From positions 1-24,513 of IMG/VR virus record IMGVR_UViG_3300024517_000106: a DNA stretch of 24,513 nucleotides. One strand, given 5' to 3'. Positions 5,285 through 12,773 of this stretch are shown here, one piece after another (the first letter of the stretch is position 1; the number at the start of each line of letters is the position of its first letter). The notes under the pieces were generated by a model. It did no database searches, was not told where the DNA came from, and saw nothing but the letters and a program-made list of their open reading frames with translations. This DNA is from a virus. A program made the translations under genes and the position numbers.

Positions 5285-5794
5285 ATGGGTGAGAAAAAGA
5301 AAACTGAAGGGAAGTTTCAAATTAACTTTACGGAATGGGATGCCGACAAAGAGGTATTTGTTTCTGCTCCCCAGGTTGGCACGTACCACGAGATAACTTC
5401 GGACTTTGACTGGTCAGGTATATCTAACCCCATTAAAAATTATATTCTTGACAGCATGGACAAAGAAGATGAGATAAAAAACGACATTGAATTTATTATA
5501 ACGGCGATAAAAAAGGGTGTGATAGCGGCAGATGAAATAGAAACAAGGGAAAAACTAGCCGCCTATGCCCATGAGGCGTGGGCTGGCTGGAAAAGGCATG
5601 AATTTGGTAAGGGGGATTTTAACGCAGACGGCACATGGACAATGCCAGCATGGGCAGTAACCCGATGGACGCGACAAATGAATACGCCGTATGACGAACT
5701 GTCAGAAAGCGAAAAGGAATCAGACAGGAAAGAAGCGCGTAAAATGATGGCGATAATGGGGGGCGAGAATGACCCAAAAACAACCCCACTATAA
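5285..5794 (+). CDS. Conserved phage hypothetical protein
   Basis: This 169-residue protein belongs to a type I have seen in many tailed phages: a C-terminal region with AHEAWAGW (about residue 101), a DGTWTMPAWAVTRW strand/helix segment near 123, and MNTPYDELSESEKESDR near 140, which ends in an acidic helix. The function of the family is not known to me. The ATG at 5285 has GGGTGA upstream; a near-identical AATGGGTGA occurs at 5273, so the initiation site is a short tandem repeat. The end overlaps the next gene by 26 bases. Confidence 0.55.
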   Translation: MGEKKKTEGKFQINFTEWDADKEVFVSAPQVGTYHEITSDFDWSGISNPIKNYILDSMDKEDEIKNDIEFIITAIKKGVIAADEIETREKLAAYAHEAWAGWKRHEFGKGDFNADGTWTMPAWAVTRWTRQMNTPYDELSESEKESDRKEARKMMAIMGGENDPKTTPL

Positions 5795-5993
5795 CCTAAT
5801 CGACATGATAGAAGCGGTTCAGGGTTTTGGCAATTCTGCCTATACCGTTATCCCCAGCGGTATCGCACGAGACATTTTGCGAGAATTGAAGCGGTTGTAT
5901 GAGTTGGAAACGGCCGTCACTAAACTTGCACAGATACCCGTCAATTCAGCTACAGCCATTACGCCGCACATGTTGCATGAGCTGCTGACATGA
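5769..5993 (+). CDS. Hypothetical protein
   Basis: This 74-residue protein is largely helical with the pattern ARDILRELKRLYELETAVTKL at about residues 33-53 suggesting a short coiled coil. GGGGGGCGAG upstream of 5769 serves as ribosome-binding site inside the preceding gene. It carries one ACGGCCGT palindrome in the Thr-Ala-Val frame. The function is unknown. It overlaps the next gene by ATGA. Confidence 0.5.
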   Translation: MTQKQPHYNLIDMIEAVQGFGNSAYTVIPSGIARDILRELKRLYELETAVTKLAQIPVNSATAITPHMLHELLT

Positions 5994-6205
5994 TAGTAAA
6001 GCAATTAGAGATAACTTATAGAGACTATGATGGGATAACATCGCTCAAATTATGTGGGGAGTTGAAAAACCTGCTATTGGCAAAACAAGTCCTGAGGGGT
6101 GACGGATTTATACAGGTTGGTTTTAATGGGAGCGTTATTGAAATTCCGTCCGAATGTGTAATTGATGCCAACTATATCTATTATGACGAGTCGGGGCATG
6201 AGTAA
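5990..6205 (+). CDS. Hypothetical protein
   Basis: This 71-residue protein alternates hydrophobic and polar residues in a way that suggests a small all-beta or alpha/beta fold. It has no recognisable motif. The start overlaps the previous TGA (ATGA at 5990-5993), and the stop lies inside the next gene's first codons, so it is translationally coupled on both sides. Confidence 0.5.
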   Translation: MIVKQLEITYRDYDGITSLKLCGELKNLLLAKQVLRGDGFIQVGFNGSVIEIPSECVIDANYIYYDESGHE

Positions 6206-6392
6206 GCGGGCTATTCGCAGGCATCATTATCAAAGACTAAAGAAAAAAAGGCGGCATTGGTGGGGTGGTGTTGACGACGAAACGGCCGCCTTTCTAGTGA
6301 CTACCCCTACTCCGTGCAGTTGCCCAATGTGCGGGAATCCGAGGCGGCATTTTGGAAAGCAGACAAGACAAGAATTACTGATTTACTTGTGA
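6198..6392 (+). CDS. Small basic zinc-ribbon-like protein
   Basis: This 64-residue protein starts at the ATG at 6198 (MSKRAIRRHHYQRLKKKRRHWWGG), which fits the family better than an ATG at 6162. The N-terminal third is extremely basic. Near residue 43 it has PCSCPMCGNPRRHFGKQTRQE, the hallmark of a small family of phage and bacterial proteins of unknown function with a Cys-x-Cys-x2-Cys knuckle followed by GNPRR. Metal binding is likely but only part of a site is visible. It precedes the methylase/terminase block. Confidence 0.6.
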   Translation: MSKRAIRRHHYQRLKKKRRHWWGGVDDETAAFLVTTPTPCSCPMCGNPRRHFGKQTRQELLIYL

Positions 6393-6412
6393 GTAGCTAA
6401 CTATTAAACCCC

Positions 6413-7300
6413 ATGAAACCATACCATAAAAACCCACGCACTATATCAGATTCTCAAAAGGAACAGCTCGCCTCCTCGCTTTTTGAATTAGGCGATCTTT
6501 CCGGCATCATCCACGACCTAAACAGTGACCAGGTGATCGGCGGCAATCAACGCAGCGGTGTATTTGATATTAACGAGTGTGAGATTGAATTGACGCATAC
6601 ATCAGATGAGCCAGATGAGCAGGGAACGATAGCACATGGTTTTATCAAATGGCAAGGCCACCGATACGCATATCGACAGGTGCAATGGACAAGCGAACAG
6701 TGTGAAATTGCAAATATCAGAGCAAATAAATTGGGCGGGGAGTTTGACCTTGAGGCGTTGACGCGGGATTTTGAAACGGCCGTATTGATTGATAGTGGGT
6801 ATGGGCAGATAGAGATTGATGAGATTTTGGCAGAGCTTAAAGCGGGGATGCCATCAGAGGAAAGCAAAGACGCGGAGCCGCAAATATCCCGTGCCGATGA
6901 ATTACAAAAGGAGTGGCAGGTTGAAGCGGGGCAGATGTGGCGATTACCAAGCCGAACGGAGGGACAAGAGCATAGGCTGATTTGTGGGGATTGTACAGAC
7001 GCGGATGTGGTGGCGCGGGTGATGGGTGGGGGTATGGCTGAAATGGTATGGACAGATCCCCCCTACGGCGTGGCGGTAGGTGATAAAAATAAATACCTCA
7101 ACTCGATTGCTCCGAGCAATCGAGTTGAGGAGAATGGCGAAATTATCTTGGATCCTTTCTCTGGTTCTGGCACAACCATCATAGCCGCCGAAAACCTTTC
7201 CCGTCAATGCCGCGCCTGCGAGATAAGCCCACCATATGTTGCGGTAACATTGCAACGCTACCAAGACGCATTCAACATTACGCCGGAGTTAGTATCATGA
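6413..7300 (+). CDS. ParB-like/DNA methylase fusion with internal deletion
   Basis: Residues 1-150 resemble a ParB/sulfiredoxin-like domain, with GGNQR at 43-47, and are typically fused to a beta-class N6/N4 adenine or cytosine DNA methyltransferase in phages. The methylase part has the catalytic TDPPYG at residues 214-219 and the AdoMet-binding DPFSGSGTT at 247-255, followed by ENLSRQCRACEISP. Only about 27 residues separate the two motifs, whereas family members have well over 100 there, including the target-recognition region. A perfect 16-bp inverted repeat (7096-7130) fills the gap, and the frame is kept. The protein (295 residues) is therefore probably inactive as a methylase, or the gap is an assembly fault. 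No clear ribosome-binding site precedes 6413; TATTAA at 6402-6407 sits five bases before the ATG. Confidence 0.75.
   Translation: MKPYHKNPRTISDSQKEQLASSLFELGDLSGIIHDLNSDQVIGGNQRSGVFDINECEIELTHTSDEPDEQGTIAHGFIKWQGHRYAYRQVQWTSEQCEIANIRANKLGGEFDLEALTRDFETAVLIDSGYGQIEIDEILAELKAGMPSEESKDAEPQISRADELQKEWQVEAGQMWRLPSRTEGQEHRLICGDCTDADVVARVMGGGMAEMVWTDPPYGVAVGDKNKYLNSIAPSNRVEENGEIILDPFSGSGTTIIAAENLSRQCRACEISPPYVAVTLQRYQDAFNITPELVS
7096..7130. repeat. Perfect 16-bp inverted repeat at the methylase gap
   Basis: CCTCAACTCGATTGCT (7096-7111) is followed by CCG and its exact reverse complement (7115-7130). No T-run follows, so it is not an intrinsic terminator. It is translated in frame inside the methylase gene, precisely where the central domain is missing. 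Confidence 0.9.
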
Positions 7301-7899
7301 CCCCCCAACACGATGCCATTCTGGCGGCAGGGCAGGAATATGTTAAACGCCTTGCAGAATGGTTGCAAAAAAACCCAAATGCAAACGAGGCAACCGTCGC
7401 CCTTGCGATGGCAAATGGCGAGATTCCGATAGGTGAGCCAAGAGGAGACGGCCGTCCTACAAAACTAAACGAAACGACACACCAGATCATTATTGATGCT
7501 GTGAGAGAGGGGGCGTATTATGAAGATGCGGCGAATGCGGCGGGGGTTGAATATAGAACACTCCGCAATTGGTGTACACGAGGTGAGAGAGAATCAGAAC
7601 GGCGCAAAAGCAAACGCGTAAAAGACGGTACAAAACAATGGGAACATGAGGAAAAATACTTTCAGTTTTTTCACGCCTTAAAAAAAGCAGAAGGGGATGC
7701 GGTCATTGGGAATCTTGCTGGAATAGGCAAGGCGGCGAAAGATGGACATTGGCAGGCTTACGCCTGGAAACTGGAGCGACGATACCCGAAACGATACGGC
7801 CGTCATCACCATACAGCAGATATTACCAGCGATGGAAAACCTATTCCTATTGCTATTGTCAACATGGACGTATCAAAATTAAAGGGTAGTGACGAATGA
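7297..7899 (+). CDS. Terminase small subunit
   Basis: This 200-residue protein recognises packaging sites and loads the large subunit. After a 50-residue helical lead, GDGRPTKLNE at about residue 50 opens a helix-turn-helix: a long helix, YEDAANAAGVEYRTLRNWCTRGE (residues about 75-97), where the second helix would contact DNA. Further on are the FHALKKAEGDA helix and WKLERRYPKRYGR near residue 162, a signature of phage small terminases and related packaging proteins. The ATG at 7297 overlaps the methylase TGA; an in-frame extension to 7207 would lie inside that gene and is rejected. The end overlaps the large terminase start by ATGA. Two ACGGCCGT palindromes are read as Gly-Arg. Confidence 0.75.
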   Translation: MTPQHDAILAAGQEYVKRLAEWLQKNPNANEATVALAMANGEIPIGEPRGDGRPTKLNETTHQIIIDAVREGAYYEDAANAAGVEYRTLRNWCTRGERESERRKSKRVKDGTKQWEHEEKYFQFFHALKKAEGDAVIGNLAGIGKAAKDGHWQAYAWKLERRYPKRYGRHHHTADITSDGKPIPIAIVNMDVSKLKGSDE

Positions 7900-9284
7900 C
7901 GGCCGTTATTGCTATTTCAGAAGCAGGATTTATTACCTATGGCGGAGCGCGTGAAGCGTTTTATGATACCTCGCCAGAGGTTATGTTATCGGGGCCATAC
8001 GATACGGGGAAAACACTATCGGCATTGCACAAATTAAACATCTTAATGGGCATGTTTCCAAACGCCCGCGCCTTAATGGTTCGCAAAACCTATAAATCAC
8101 TTATCAATTCTGTTGTTGTGACGTGGGAACGAAAGGTGCATAATGAACGTATCGGGCTTGATCCTACCTATCCAATAACCAAACATGGGGGTAGCAAGCC
8201 AGAATGGTATGACTATCCCAACGGTTCGCGCATCGTTTTAGGCGGGATGGATAACCCGCAAAAAACGCTATCAGCAGAGTATGATTTTATTTATGTGTCA
8301 CAAGCCGAAGAATTAATAGAGGATGAATGGCAAGCGTTGACCCGTGCCGCCTCAGGGCGTGCGGGGAATATGCCCTACACTCAGGTCATGGGGGATTGCA
8401 ATCCAGACGTACCCGAACACTGGATTTTGCAGCGGGAAAGAATAAACCTTTATGAGTCTCGCCACGAAGATAACCCCACTATTTTTGAGCGAGATGAGTT
8501 TGGAGAGTTGACGGGTGAGTATGAAATGGGGGGCGGTTCACGAATGGCAGCACTTGACGCCATGACAGGGGTGAGGTACAAGCGTGGCCGATTGGGTTTG
8601 TGGGTTGGGCGTGAGGGGCAGGTGTACGAATATGATCCGGCCGTTCATTTGATCAACTTGAAAGACTGCCCCCTATTCGTGAACCGTTACCGTGTTGTTG
8701 ATTTTGGATTTACAAACCCATTTGTTTGTCAATGGTGGGGAGAAGATGGAGACGGCCGTTTGTATATGTATCGTGAAATATATATGAGCCAACGTACAGT
8801 TAAGGTACACGCAGAACAAATCAACAAACTGAGCGAGGGCGAACGGTATGCCTTGCCGTCTATTTGCGATCATGACGCAGAAGATCGGGCAACTCTGGAA
8901 GAAAACGGGATTCCTACTATCCCGGCGATTAAATCAGTACGGCAGGGTATTGACGAAGTAACAGAAAGGCTTAAGATATTAAGAGATGGCAAACCACGTT
9001 TGTATATTTGCCGTGACGCACTGGCTGAAGCCGATCCTGCTATGAAAGCATCGCGGCGACCGACTTCTACTGAACGCGAATTTTCGGGATATGTTTGGCC
9101 TACTGTGAAAACTGGCAGGGCGGCAGACGAAAAACCCGTAAAGTCGGACGATCACGGGATGGATGCCATGCGGTATATGGTTATGCAGTTTGCTAATAAA
9201 ATAGACTATGATGTTTACAGAGGGTTGGGCGAGCTTGACAATAAACCTATTTTTGACAGGGGAGTAAGTGACAGATGGCGATAA
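7896..9284 (+). CDS. Terminase large subunit
   Basis: This 462-residue ATPase/nuclease packages DNA into the prohead through the portal. Walker A is GPYDTGKT at residues 33-40, a variant in which Tyr-Asp replaces the more usual small or basic residues. The Walker B-like strand is DFIYVSQAEEL at 130-140 with the catalytic Glu pair, and a MGDCNP coupling-type motif is near 167. The RNase H-like nuclease has its first acidic residue in YRVVDFG near 268, a second in ICDHDAED near 323, and a third in SDDHGMDAMRYM near 425. Length and order are complete. It follows the small subunit by ATGA and precedes the portal with a 10-base overlap. The second to fourth codons (Thr-Ala-Val) are an ACGGCCGT palindrome. 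Confidence 0.9.
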   Translation: MTAVIAISEAGFITYGGAREAFYDTSPEVMLSGPYDTGKTLSALHKLNILMGMFPNARALMVRKTYKSLINSVVVTWERKVHNERIGLDPTYPITKHGGSKPEWYDYPNGSRIVLGGMDNPQKTLSAEYDFIYVSQAEELIEDEWQALTRAASGRAGNMPYTQVMGDCNPDVPEHWILQRERINLYESRHEDNPTIFERDEFGELTGEYEMGGGSRMAALDAMTGVRYKRGRLGLWVGREGQVYEYDPAVHLINLKDCPLFVNRYRVVDFGFTNPFVCQWWGEDGDGRLYMYREIYMSQRTVKVHAEQINKLSEGERYALPSICDHDAEDRATLEENGIPTIPAIKSVRQGIDEVTERLKILRDGKPRLYICRDALAEADPAMKASRRPTSTEREFSGYVWPTVKTGRAADEKPVKSDDHGMDAMRYMVMQFANKIDYDVYRGLGELDNKPIFDRGVSDRWR

Positions 9285-11059
9285 GACGAAACGACAACGG
9301 GACAGTATTAAACAGGCCACAAACGCAAAAGAAACGGGCGGGCGTATTTGGCGAGATAGGTACATCGGGAATTGAAGCGTGGTCGGGTATTATCCGCCAG
9401 GCATACATTGCCGATCTAACGTGGCCGAGTGCATGGCCTACGTACAGTCGGCTCTATCGCGCTGACGATGAAATTACGATTATCCGCCAGGGTTATACCA
9501 TGTTTGCACGGCGACTTGACCTGACAGTAGAGCCGCCAAAAGACCCCAGTGATGACGATTTGGCTGTCGCCGAATATGGCTTGCAGATGTTTGGTGAAAT
9601 GGAGGGCGGGTCACATTCGTTTATTGAAACGGTAATCAAGACGGCATTCTATGGATGGACATGGTTTGAAACGGTGATGGGGATGCGAAACGGCCGTAAC
9701 TTTGATGGCTGGGTTAGTCAGTACGATGACGGATTGCCGGCTATCCGCAAATTGGCATTCCGCGATCATTCCTCATTTGTCCGGTGGGATATGGATGATG
9801 CGACGGGTACACTTCACGGGATGGAACAGATGGATGCACCTAACCCGTCTATCGTTATTCCGCTAGACCGATCAATACACGTCACTTACGGCGACCCCAG
9901 CAATCCAGAGGGATTGTCACCTATGGAGGCACTATACAGATTAGAGCGCATCAAATGGGGATTGACGAATATTTTTGGTATTGGTTCTGAGCATACAGCG
10001 GGGCATTTGTCCGTTACTAGCGAGAAGCCGTTGGGAGACCTAGACACGCCTGTCATTCGTCAAGCGGCGCAATCAATACAGGCGGCACAAGAGAACAACT
10101 TTGCTATGTGGCCGCCTGGTGTGAATGGCGAACTTATCGACACTCCATTCTCGGCAGCGGCTGTGCTTTTGGAAGGAATCAAACACTGGGGCATGTTGAA
10201 GCTCCAAATATATAATATGCAACATGTCGCTATGAGCACCACCTCTGGCGCGGGTTCGTTTGCCGCCATGAGCGACGCGTCCGCAATGGCTGTCATGATG
10301 TTTAACGGCATGATGGAAGGGATGTTCAAACAGGTGAGCCAGCAGGTGGGCGAACAATTATTTAATCATCCGCTTGTGAGGAAACGCTATCCAGGCATGA
10401 CCGGACTCCCCACTGTTGGCGTGACAAAGATTGAAAAGTCAATCTCACTCACAGAGCTGTCAACATTCGCCAATCAAATGTTCCCCATCATGCCGATGGG
10501 TGACGATGATATTATCGCCATTAGAAAAAAATCAGAATTTTTGCCAACAACGCTACCAGAGGAAACGGCCGTTTCCCCCACCCCGCCAGCATCGCAACCA
10601 GACGATGAACCAGAAGAGGGTGAGCCAGATGAAGATGACAGTGCAGAATTCCACGTCTCCGATTGGTGGGCTTTGCGACAAGAGATTTTTACAGATCGCA
10701 ACCTGCAACAGGATGATTTAATTAAATTATTAGACGCTGCAACAACGCGCGGGGACTTGAAGATGATTCGGCATGAATTGGCGCAATCGAAAACAGATAA
10801 AAAAATTGTCAATGATTATGGTGATGAAATCGCATTGCTGGTTATGAAGGCGGACGACAGGAGATTGACCAAGCAAGAATTTATAGGCAAGATGCGCGAA
10901 ACTGTATTCAATAATATTGAATTGATGTTTAGGCGCGGAGCGAATATAGATTCACGACAGTTATTATTGCCACATGAAATCGATGTATTAAACGAAGAAC
11001 TTGAAACTCACTTTGACAGCATTGAAAAAATGGCAGACGAATTATATGACAATGAATAA
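9275..11059 (+). CDS. Portal protein, DUF935 (Mu gp29-like), with C-terminal extension
   Basis: This 594-residue protein forms the dodecameric DNA channel of the head. The first 430 residues match the DUF935 portal family: a YRADDEITIIRQGYTMFARRLDLTVEP region at about 63-89, FYGWTWFETV near 127, a WDMDDATG strand and turn, GLSPMEALYRLERIKWG near 214, and an AAMSDASAMAVMMFNGMMEGMF helix near 334. An acidic linker (about residues 445-463) is followed by a helical tail of 130 residues, which looks like the N-terminal half of the MuF-type head protein. AGGGGAG (9258-9264) lies before the ATG. The next reading frame encodes the Cys-rich C-terminal half of MuF, so the two products may act together. 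Confidence 0.85.
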   Translation: MAIRRNDNGTVLNRPQTQKKRAGVFGEIGTSGIEAWSGIIRQAYIADLTWPSAWPTYSRLYRADDEITIIRQGYTMFARRLDLTVEPPKDPSDDDLAVAEYGLQMFGEMEGGSHSFIETVIKTAFYGWTWFETVMGMRNGRNFDGWVSQYDDGLPAIRKLAFRDHSSFVRWDMDDATGTLHGMEQMDAPNPSIVIPLDRSIHVTYGDPSNPEGLSPMEALYRLERIKWGLTNIFGIGSEHTAGHLSVTSEKPLGDLDTPVIRQAAQSIQAAQENNFAMWPPGVNGELIDTPFSAAAVLLEGIKHWGMLKLQIYNMQHVAMSTTSGAGSFAAMSDASAMAVMMFNGMMEGMFKQVSQQVGEQLFNHPLVRKRYPGMTGLPTVGVTKIEKSISLTELSTFANQMFPIMPMGDDDIIAIRKKSEFLPTTLPEETAVSPTPPASQPDDEPEEGEPDEDDSAEFHVSDWWALRQEIFTDRNLQQDDLIKLLDAATTRGDLKMIRHELAQSKTDKKIVNDYGDEIALLVMKADDRRLTKQEFIGKMRETVFNNIELMFRRGANIDSRQLLLPHEIDVLNEELETHFDSIEKMADELYDNE

Positions 11060-11399
11060 TGACGCGATTGAATTGGGTCGCTTGCTGGATGCCTTGAAGA
11101 AAAGGTTGCCTAACCTTGCAAACCGCATACGCATTTGGAAAAATAAACTTTTTGGCGTGCGCACTCGGGGGCAGGTTCAAATAAGGACAGAGGTGTTTCT
11201 TATGTGGGAGTTGGGTCTTACCGAAAAGCATTGCGTTGATTGTCTTAGATTGAACGGACAAATACATAGTGCTTCGGCATGGCGCGGCGCAGGCATTCAA
11301 CCGCAATCACCCGATCTTGAATGTGGGGGCTGGCACTGTGATTGTGAGTTGATTCAAATGCCAAGCGATTATGACGGTGGGGAATCGGGAGAATTTTAA
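11046..11399 (+). CDS. MuF-type minor head protein, C-terminal Cys-rich domain
   Basis: This 117-residue protein has the conserved C-terminal part of phage Mu F (head morphogenesis) proteins: a basic helical lead (RLPNLANRIRIWKNKLFG), a VFLMWELGLTEKHC strand, then KHCVDCLRLNG and the late CGGWHCDCEL cluster, which together supply five or six Cys and a His for zinc. The usual N-terminal helices are absent and appear instead at the end of the portal protein. The start at 11046 overlaps the portal stop by 14 bases; an ATG at 11052 is an alternative. No ribosome-binding site is obvious, so translation probably depends on termination of the portal gene. A frameshift fusion would have to be +1. Confidence 0.7.
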   Translation: MTMNNDAIELGRLLDALKKRLPNLANRIRIWKNKLFGVRTRGQVQIRTEVFLMWELGLTEKHCVDCLRLNGQIHSASAWRGAGIQPQSPDLECGGWHCDCELIQMPSDYDGGESGEF

Positions 11400-11402
11400 T
11401 TT

Positions 11403-11594
11403 ATGTATACCAAACCTACCATAACAAAAGAGAAACGGCCGTTGTCTCCCGCCGAAATCAATCTAATAAGGCGCGCCCGCAGTCTCGCCCGCACGGGCGA
11501 TAGTATACATAATTTACAGTTTGTTGTGACGAATAGGGTTTGGAGCTTGTCTGTCGATGGTGGCAAGCTGGAGAGGTTGGGCAATAATGAATGA
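11403..11594 (+). CDS. Hypothetical protein
   Basis: This 63-residue basic protein is not recognised. It has KRPLSPAEINLIRRARSLAR at about residues 11-30, a helix with charged face, then strands. One ACGGCCGT palindrome is read in the third frame (Lys-Arg-Pro). The stop overlaps the next start by eight bases. There is no clear ribosome-binding site before 11403. Confidence 0.45.
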   Translation: MYTKPTITKEKRPLSPAEINLIRRARSLARTGDSIHNLQFVVTNRVWSLSVDGGKLERLGNNE

Positions 11595-11871
11595 CGTAGC
11601 ACATGACCTTAAAAGTTTTGTTGTAGATACTAATGCTATTGAAAATCTTCGTGAGGTAATGATTACCACATTTCCTACTATAAAAATGTACGGGGTTACC
11701 GTATCGCAGATGGATATAGATGAGAAGATGACGGAATATGGGCGGTCATTTAATCACGGCCGTCCACGGAAGGTATCTCTTAAACGGCCGTCTCCTCAAC
11801 TGAGTCGTAGAAAATTAGAGACTTTCAGGGCATTGGCAATATTGGAAAGCACTATGAGGCAAAATGAATAG
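11587..11871 (+). CDS. Hypothetical protein
   Basis: This 94-residue protein has no recognised motif. The ATG at 11587 is preferred because GGAGAGG (11570-11576) is well spaced and the start overlaps the upstream stop; an ATG at 11557 would lack a site. Near residue 52 it has a basic segment, RSFNHGRPRKVSLKRPSPQ, containing two ACGGCCGT copies read in two different frames. A short helix ends the protein. The stop overlaps the next ATG. Confidence 0.5.
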   Translation: MNDVAHDLKSFVVDTNAIENLREVMITTFPTIKMYGVTVSQMDIDEKMTEYGRSFNHGRPRKVSLKRPSPQLSRRKLETFRALAILESTMRQNE

Positions 11872-12178
11872 GTGTAAATCGTGCAAACACTGGACAGAAT
11901 CGGAAGATCATTTCCTCTCGCACTTGATGAAACCCTATGATTGGGAGGCTGAGGAACCTATGAAATTTGACTTTGAGGTGCGCTACTGTGATTCACCCTC
12001 GCTTTTGTTTTCTCAGCGACCGCTATATGCAAATGAGGCAGCCGTTGCAGACGCAAGCGACTATATGGCATCTATGCTGACAGCAGAAGGGTTTGGGTGC
12101 GTGAACTGGGAGGAATCGGGAAACAATGAACGACAGAAAAGCCAGAAAGAAGAAAAAAGAACGAAACAAACATTTTAG
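11864..12178 (+). CDS. Small phage protein with Cys-x2-Cys-x-His motif
   Basis: This 104-residue protein starts MNRCKSCKHWTESED, has another Cys at about residue 42 (RYCDSPS) and a Cys in the GFGCVNWE motif near residue 79, a layout shared by many small phage proteins of unknown function in which MLTAEGFGCVNWE is the usual end. Four Cys and a His could bind zinc. The last 25 residues beyond this motif are Lys/Glu/Gln-rich and may be a read-on into the next frame's overlap. The start overlaps the previous TAG, and the end overlaps the next gene by 53 bases. Confidence 0.55.
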   Translation: MNRCKSCKHWTESEDHFLSHLMKPYDWEAEEPMKFDFEVRYCDSPSLLFSQRPLYANEAAVADASDYMASMLTAEGFGCVNWEESGNNERQKSQKEEKRTKQTF

Positions 12179-12443
12179 ACGCTTGCAGCAATCTAACGAG
12201 ATACTGCAAAGGGCGGGTATGTCCGATGAGGACATTGTAACCGGACGATTGCAGAATCAAATGCAACAGACGATGAATGACACGCTGTTGATAGGTAGGC
12301 TTATGACCGCCTGTGGTGAGGTGTTGCGTGATGATTTTGGATTTAGTCAGGGGCAATTACGAGAGTTTGCAACGGCCGTTTCTGTGAAGGGACGAGAAAT
12401 GGCAAAGGATCGGAATGATGGCGCAGCAACTAACGGCGGATGA
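12126..12443 (+). CDS. Hypothetical protein with very basic N-terminus
   Basis: This 105-residue protein begins with a lysine/arginine-rich stretch (MNDRKARKKKKERNKHFRR) followed by predicted helices. It has no recognised family. GGAGG about ten bases upstream of 12126 supports the start. The basic end could bind nucleic acid. One ACGGCCGT copy is read as Thr-Ala-Val. The end overlaps the following gene by 29 bases. Confidence 0.5.
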   Translation: MNDRKARKKKKERNKHFRRLQQSNEILQRAGMSDEDIVTGRLQNQMQQTMNDTLLIGRLMTACGEVLRDDFGFSQGQLREFATAVSVKGREMAKDRNDGAATNGG

Positions 12444-12633
12444 GTTTCTTTTGATTGCTATCAAAAAAGAGTTTGTTACCAAGAAGGTAGCCAGGGTTAA
12501 AGTCAGATTGCAGCTTGGCGATCTTACCATCGAAGAGTCGGGTGTTGAACTGGCGTTTTTTCTTAGAGAGATGGGTAGCATTACTACCCTCGAGGAGATG
12601 GGCAAGTGGAAAGATCGGCAGCATTGGTTATAG
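12415..12633 (+). CDS. Hypothetical protein
   Basis: This 72-residue protein has alternating charged and hydrophobic residues (VTKKVARVKVRLQLGDLTIEESGVE region) consistent with a small beta-hairpin followed by a helix. The start is one of two adjacent ATGs (12415 or 12418). It is the last gene before a promoter and terminator, and so closes the transcription unit that begins upstream of the terminase genes. Confidence 0.5.
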   Translation: MMAQQLTADEFLLIAIKKEFVTKKVARVKVRLQLGDLTIEESGVELAFFLREMGSITTLEEMGKWKDRQHWL

Positions 12634-12637
12634 ATGC

Positions 12638-12667
12638 TTGACACTATCCCCCTCCCTACTGTAAAAT
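12638..12667 (+). promoter_or_regulatory. Sigma-70-type promoter
   Basis: TTGACA (12638-12643) and TAAAAT (12662-12667) are separated by 18 bases, a near-consensus promoter. Transcription would start at about 12674. It is the best -35/-10 pair I found and sits between the packaging and capsid gene blocks. Confidence 0.65.
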
Positions 12668-12673
12668 AAGAAC

Positions 12674-12765
12674 AAGCGAATATTAACGGCCGTCCACCAT
12701 AGCGGCAAGACTGGCGACACAATGACACAGCCCGTATCTAATTTAGATACGGGCTGTTTTTGTTT
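12674..12765 (+). ncRNA. Candidate small RNA or attenuated leader
   Basis: The region from the predicted start near 12674 to the end of the terminator T-run at 12765 contains no plausible gene, one ACGGCCGT copy (12686-12693) and a possible small GCCG/CGGC hairpin before the terminator stem. Termination would give a transcript of about 90 nt; read-through would enter the capsid protease gene at 12774. I recognise no RNA family. Confidence 0.35.
12728..12765 (+). terminator. Intrinsic terminator
   Basis: A perfect 13-bp stem, CAGCCCGTATCTA (12728-12740) with its reverse complement (12744-12756), encloses a three-base loop and is followed by TTTTTGTTT (12757-12765). It is a strong factor-independent terminator. 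The GGAG of the next gene's ribosome-binding site starts one base after it. Confidence 0.88.
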
Positions 12766-12773
12766 GGAGTGCT

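Noticed and set aside
7096-7130. Hairpin as an intrinsic terminator before the small terminase gene
   Set aside because: No T-run follows on either strand and it is translated in frame, so it is treated as a repeat at a deletion point.
7207-7296. Upstream extension of the small terminase gene
   Set aside because: It would overlap the methylase gene by about 90 bases, whereas the ATG at 7297 gives the usual ATGA overlap.
11001-11059. Programmed frameshift joining portal and MuF-type gene
   Set aside because: The required change is +1, no slippery site or structure is seen, and the overlapping ATGs allow simple coupled initiation.
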